Shown: positions 9,358-11,703 of the stretch, in pieces
How positions within the stretch are numbered: the stretch's first letter is position 1
Layout of the letters: each line of letters starts with the position of its first letter
Source: Larix sibirica
Lineage: Eukaryota > Streptophyta > Pinopsida > Pinales > Pinaceae
Reading direction: 5' to 3'
Length of the DNA stretch: 11,703 nucleotides
NCBI GenBank assembly: GCA_004151065.3
Contig: NWUY0300003199.1
Coordinates: 34,157 to 45,859 of the forward strand
Translations under genes and position numbers: made by a program
The notes under the pieces: model-generated
The model's database searches: none
Told to the model about the DNA's origin: nothing
The model's input: only the letters and a program-made list of their open reading frames with translations

Positions 9358-9767
9358 AGGGTATTTGTCTACACCATGAACTTTCTCTCTGCTGACAACC
9401 TTTCTTAAAAAGGTTGTTCTATGACATGAACATTCTCATCAAAGAAATCATTTTATCATCTTCATAATAGTTTTTTCATCTCTAAACATACAATGAACCG
9501 CAGTCTAAAAGGCTGCCATTAACACTCAACTGATTGCAGGCCTGTTCAGATATTTATATCATTATGTTGGAACTGAAAAAAGAGGGTCCATCAATACTTG
9601 ATATAAAGTTACTGATCAATGGTAGAGTTACATAATGGAAACTGATCATGTTTAAGTAATAGTAGGCTGCATAATGGTGTGCATAAGGAAAATGTTAATA
9701 TAGTTAAGCATGGATTTGAACAAATAATGCAATATATTGGAAAAATGCAGCGATGGTCCCAAAAGTA

Positions 9768-9787
9768 GATAAGATAAGATAAGATAA
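9768..9787. repeat. (GATAA)4 microsatellite
   Basis: Four perfect GATAA units followed by ttttattaatgtcc. The flanks carry a short direct echo (ccaaaagtag at 9759-9768 and ccacaaaagtagg shortly after), so it could be the tail of a small retroelement. No internal tRNA-type A/B boxes were found next to it. Confidence 0.8.
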
Positions 9788-9915
9788 TTTTATTAATGTC
9801 CAACAAATGACCACAAAAGTAGGTCAATGGGACTGTGTAGTACCAAGGAACNAATACAAAGTGGGAGGGTAAAAGTAACTCCTATAAAAAGATAAACAGC
9901 AGAAGGCAACCCTAC

Positions 9916-10025
9916 CTTGCATAGAAGCAGTACCCATTTCCAGCTTCAACCGCATCCAGTGAAATGGAAGAAAAAGAGTCAGAACAGAATTGGGCCCCAA
10001 GAAGCATGGAATCATCATCTTGTTC
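9916..10025 (-). CDS. Next internal exon of the same conserved plant gene
   Basis: Seen: a 110-bp exon on the minus strand, acceptor ttgatgatag before base 10025, donor GCAAG|gtaggg after base 9916. It enters in phase 0, exactly as the previous exon leaves, and gives 36 codons plus two bases (AG, probably an Arg codon completed in the next exon). The peptide opens with an acidic run EQDDDS, then MLLGAQFCSDSF, SSISLDAVEAGN and GYCFYA. Joined to the previous exon it reads LLDE-EQDDDS, a smooth continuation of an acidic loop after the LLPTEYLVILLDE strand. Matching phase, order, strand and conserved tone make the pair convincing. The frame is open and intact. The following exon should begin with one base completing Arg and was not found in the rest of the window. 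The long minus frame that overlaps it in another phase (10018-9824) is a shadow. Confidence 0.85.
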
Positions 10026-10869
10026 CTATCATCAACAAGAGATTTAATGAAAACATCAAAACAATTGCTAGTACGAAACTAAATGTGAAAAAAAAGCCTT
10101 GTGTAAATTTTTTAAGTAAAAACTCGTAAGGCGTGAAAGTATCATCAAGTAAACAAATTTGACCCCAGTAAAGTATCTATGCAAACAATACATACCAAAG
10201 GAATATTTCATGAACCTAATATGAGAGTTGCTATTCTAGGCTAACAATTGTAAGTTTGAAATGCTTGCAAGAGTTGAAAAAGATTTGCATCTTAAATCTT
10301 GATTTTGCCTATTTTTAAATCAAAAGACTATTCTTTGACCACACATGGCAATTCCAAGCCTTGACTCAAAGCTACTTTCATTGATTTGTTATGACTTAGA
10401 TGTTTGTAGTAACTTTGAACGTAAAAGGAAACAAACTTCCCAATAATCCAGTATTTAAGAATCAAGATGACTACAACAACAAACTGTTGAGGAATCTATG
10501 CACCAGTAGAAGCCAAAAGGATAACAACTCCAATTCACAAAGAACCAAGCTTGAAGAAAAATAATCAAAAAACCTTGAAATGACTGCAAAGCTCTGAGCT
10601 GAAGCAAAAGCAGTGCATGCAGACTCATTATACATTCAATCGTGAAAGATATTGAAGGTACCAATTCCCTAGATGCACATTTTTGGTATATTGTGATCTG
10701 TATAAGTCGAAATAATTCCTACTTTACAAGTTTATATAAGATATTATCTAGTAAGGAGTATGAGAATGGCATCCCTCACTCCGTATGACCTCTAGAGTTG
10801 CATATCTCAATAAGATATCTAAATCATGAATATAAACATAAGTTCATAATACTGTAATACATGAATTAC
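10026..10869 (-). other. Intron between the two host exons (844 bp)
   Basis: Bounded by gtaattc (donor, 10869) and ttgatgatag (acceptor, 10026). The two exons abut in phase 0. The sequence is AT-rich with stops in all frames; I see no gene or recognisable repeat inside it. The minus frame at 10664-10455 is hydrophobic, low in conserved features and has no splice logic, so I treat it as chance. Confidence 0.8.
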
Positions 10870-11014
10870 CTCATCCAGTAATATGACAAGGTATTCTGTT
10901 GGTAGAAGCCGTGGCTGGCCAGATCCTGTTGAACTTCGCAAACGGCAACCAGTCAAGCGTATCTCTCGGTTTTTTCTCAAAATTCCATGTTCTGGCTCTA
11001 CAAGGTCATAGAAC
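10870..11014 (-). CDS. Internal exon of a conserved plant gene (possible OB-fold-like nucleic-acid-binding protein)
   Basis: Seen: a 145-bp exon on the minus strand. The acceptor follows a T-rich tract and ends tttgtag before base 11014; the donor is GATGAG|gtaattc after base 10870. The first base completes a split codon, then 48 codons follow with no stop, leaving in phase 0. The peptide has a basic stretch LRKNREIRLTGCRLR, a Gly/Ser-rich turn (SSTGSGQP) and a hydrophobic strand LLPTEYLVILLDE. This looks like a strongly selected folded domain, unlike the surrounding DNA. Known, from memory: the motif resembles a plant-wide single-copy family annotated as OB-fold-like nucleic-acid-binding proteins. 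The split codon fits AG|G (Arg) before FYD, as I recall for that family. Inference: nuclear DNA- or RNA-binding role. The initiator exon is not in the window. I am sure of the exon, much less of the family name. Confidence 0.85.
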
Positions 11015-11703
11015 CTACAAAGATTTGCCAACAAAATGAAAAATAGTGGATTCAACGAGGAGAAGCTAATGCATACAGTGCCAGAGATCATATTAATCTA
11101 ACCATGCATCAAATTATGATTCACTAGACAAAAGCAATAATTAGTTGATCAAGAACAATAGCATTATCAAGAATAGTAAGTATTCATTTCCTGTGTGACC
11201 TATACACTTTGTGGTTTATACTTTATACTACTGATCATCAAGGATGACATAAGAGCCTGGGACCTAGTGCAGGTTACAGTTTTGTTGAAATGGCCTACAC
11301 CTAAGAATTTGGACAAACTCAAAAGCTGTTAGGCTTGGCAGATTTTTTAAATAAAGCTTATGCTAGGATATTCTAACATTTCTTTGTCATTGAATGAACT
11401 TTTAGGATAGGAGTACAATTTGTAATTTTGTTTGAACAAATAGCCCTTAAAGTGTTCTTAAAGAGTTTGTTACCACCTGAAAATGCATGGCCTATTTTGC
11501 ATTTTCATGCGCTTTCTTCTCTCACCGACACAATAAATCCTTGGAGTTCAGTGACAGTCATAGGTTGCAAGGGAAAACATGTAAGCTATGCACCTTCTTC
11601 TGTCTTGCCCAAGCATCATTCTACTCATCATTTGGGGCAAGATAAAGGGTGTGGAGTAATGTTGGTTTGAAGGAGGAAGATGACCCCATGAATTGGAGAA
11701 ACA
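11015..11703 (-). other. Upstream intron sequence of the host gene, no exon recognised
   Basis: This lies 5' of the first visible exon on the minus strand and ends in its T-rich acceptor tract. The coding start and first exon are expected further right, outside the window. A potential donor at 11477 (CAG|gtggta) would have the right phase, but the frame in front of it (RRKRMKMQNRPCIF) does not look like the family's N-terminal part and soon meets a stop. A plus-strand open frame at 11428-11670 has no domain I recognise. Confidence 0.5.

Noticed and set aside
9705-9725. tRNA/SINE box-B-like string (GTTCAAATCC on the minus strand)
   Set aside because: No pairing stem around it and no box A at the right distance.
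9609-9827. Minus-strand Cys-rich frame of 72 codons
   Set aside because: Composition reflects T/C-rich DNA; spacing of cysteines matches no known domain.
10455-10664. Minus-strand hydrophobic frame within the 844-bp intron
   Set aside because: The flanking exons join in phase without it and it has no acceptor/donor pair or domain.
11461-11520. Possible upstream host exon ending CAG|gtggta at 11477
   Set aside because: The phase fits, but the peptide is basic and unlike the expected region, and a stop lies about 23 codons upstream.
11428-11670. Plus-strand frame of 80 codons with a gtaagc donor-like string near 11581
   Set aside because: No conserved motif and no acceptor that makes sense; probably chance within intron.
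1-11703. A novel multi-gene system, CRISPR array or gene cluster
   Set aside because: No regularly spaced repeats, no adjacent intact genes and no operon-like layout; the window is mostly plant intron and decayed retroelements.

Overview
The window looks like nuclear DNA from a seed plant with a large genome, most likely a gymnosperm (conifer or Ginkgo type). Reasons: AT-rich sequence with almost no long open frames, plant-type splice sites (T-rich tract, AG acceptor, GT donor), two small host exons set in very long non-coding sequence, and several decayed plant retrotransposons (Copia, LINE, LTR pieces). Lone N bases at 4681 and 9852 suggest a draft assembly. The assignment to gymnosperms is inference; 'plant' is much firmer.

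Host gene (minus strand, right end). Two adjacent exons, 11014-10870 and 10025-9916, are separated by an 844-bp intron whose splice phases match. They read into one continuous conserved-looking peptide of about 85 residues. From memory it resembles a plant-wide family annotated as OB-fold-like nucleic-acid-binding proteins; this was not checked. No upstream exon is visible to the right. No recognisable next exon appears in the remaining 9.9 kb to the left, so most of the window is probably one giant intron, or the next exon is too diverged to see.

Intron/intergenic part, right to left. (1) 9768-9787: (GATAA)4. (2) 9357-9023, minus: an LTR-like segment with TG...CA ends, a TATA box and a poly(A) signal. 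(3) About 8890-6790, minus: a 5'-truncated LINE with a broken reverse transcriptase. (4) 6541-6569: an (AAT)n microsatellite. (5) 6008-6392: a 385-bp element with near-perfect inverted ends of about 29 bp, set inside a GC-rich block (5865-6007 and 6393-6480). (6) 4826-5091, plus: two short protein-like frames offset by a frameshift and preceded by a good acceptor. (7) About 2860-2045, minus: remains of a Copia reverse transcriptase/RNase H. (8) 1442-1543: a 51-bp tandem duplication. (9) 207-1, minus: protein-like frames disrupted by a 53-bp offset direct repeat and running off the edge.

No operon-like or novel multi-gene system is visible. The genuine function here is one split host gene; the rest is repeat-derived or unexplained AT-rich DNA. 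The datable insertions with readable coding (Copia, LINE) and the LTR-like segment all lie in the same orientation as the host gene.
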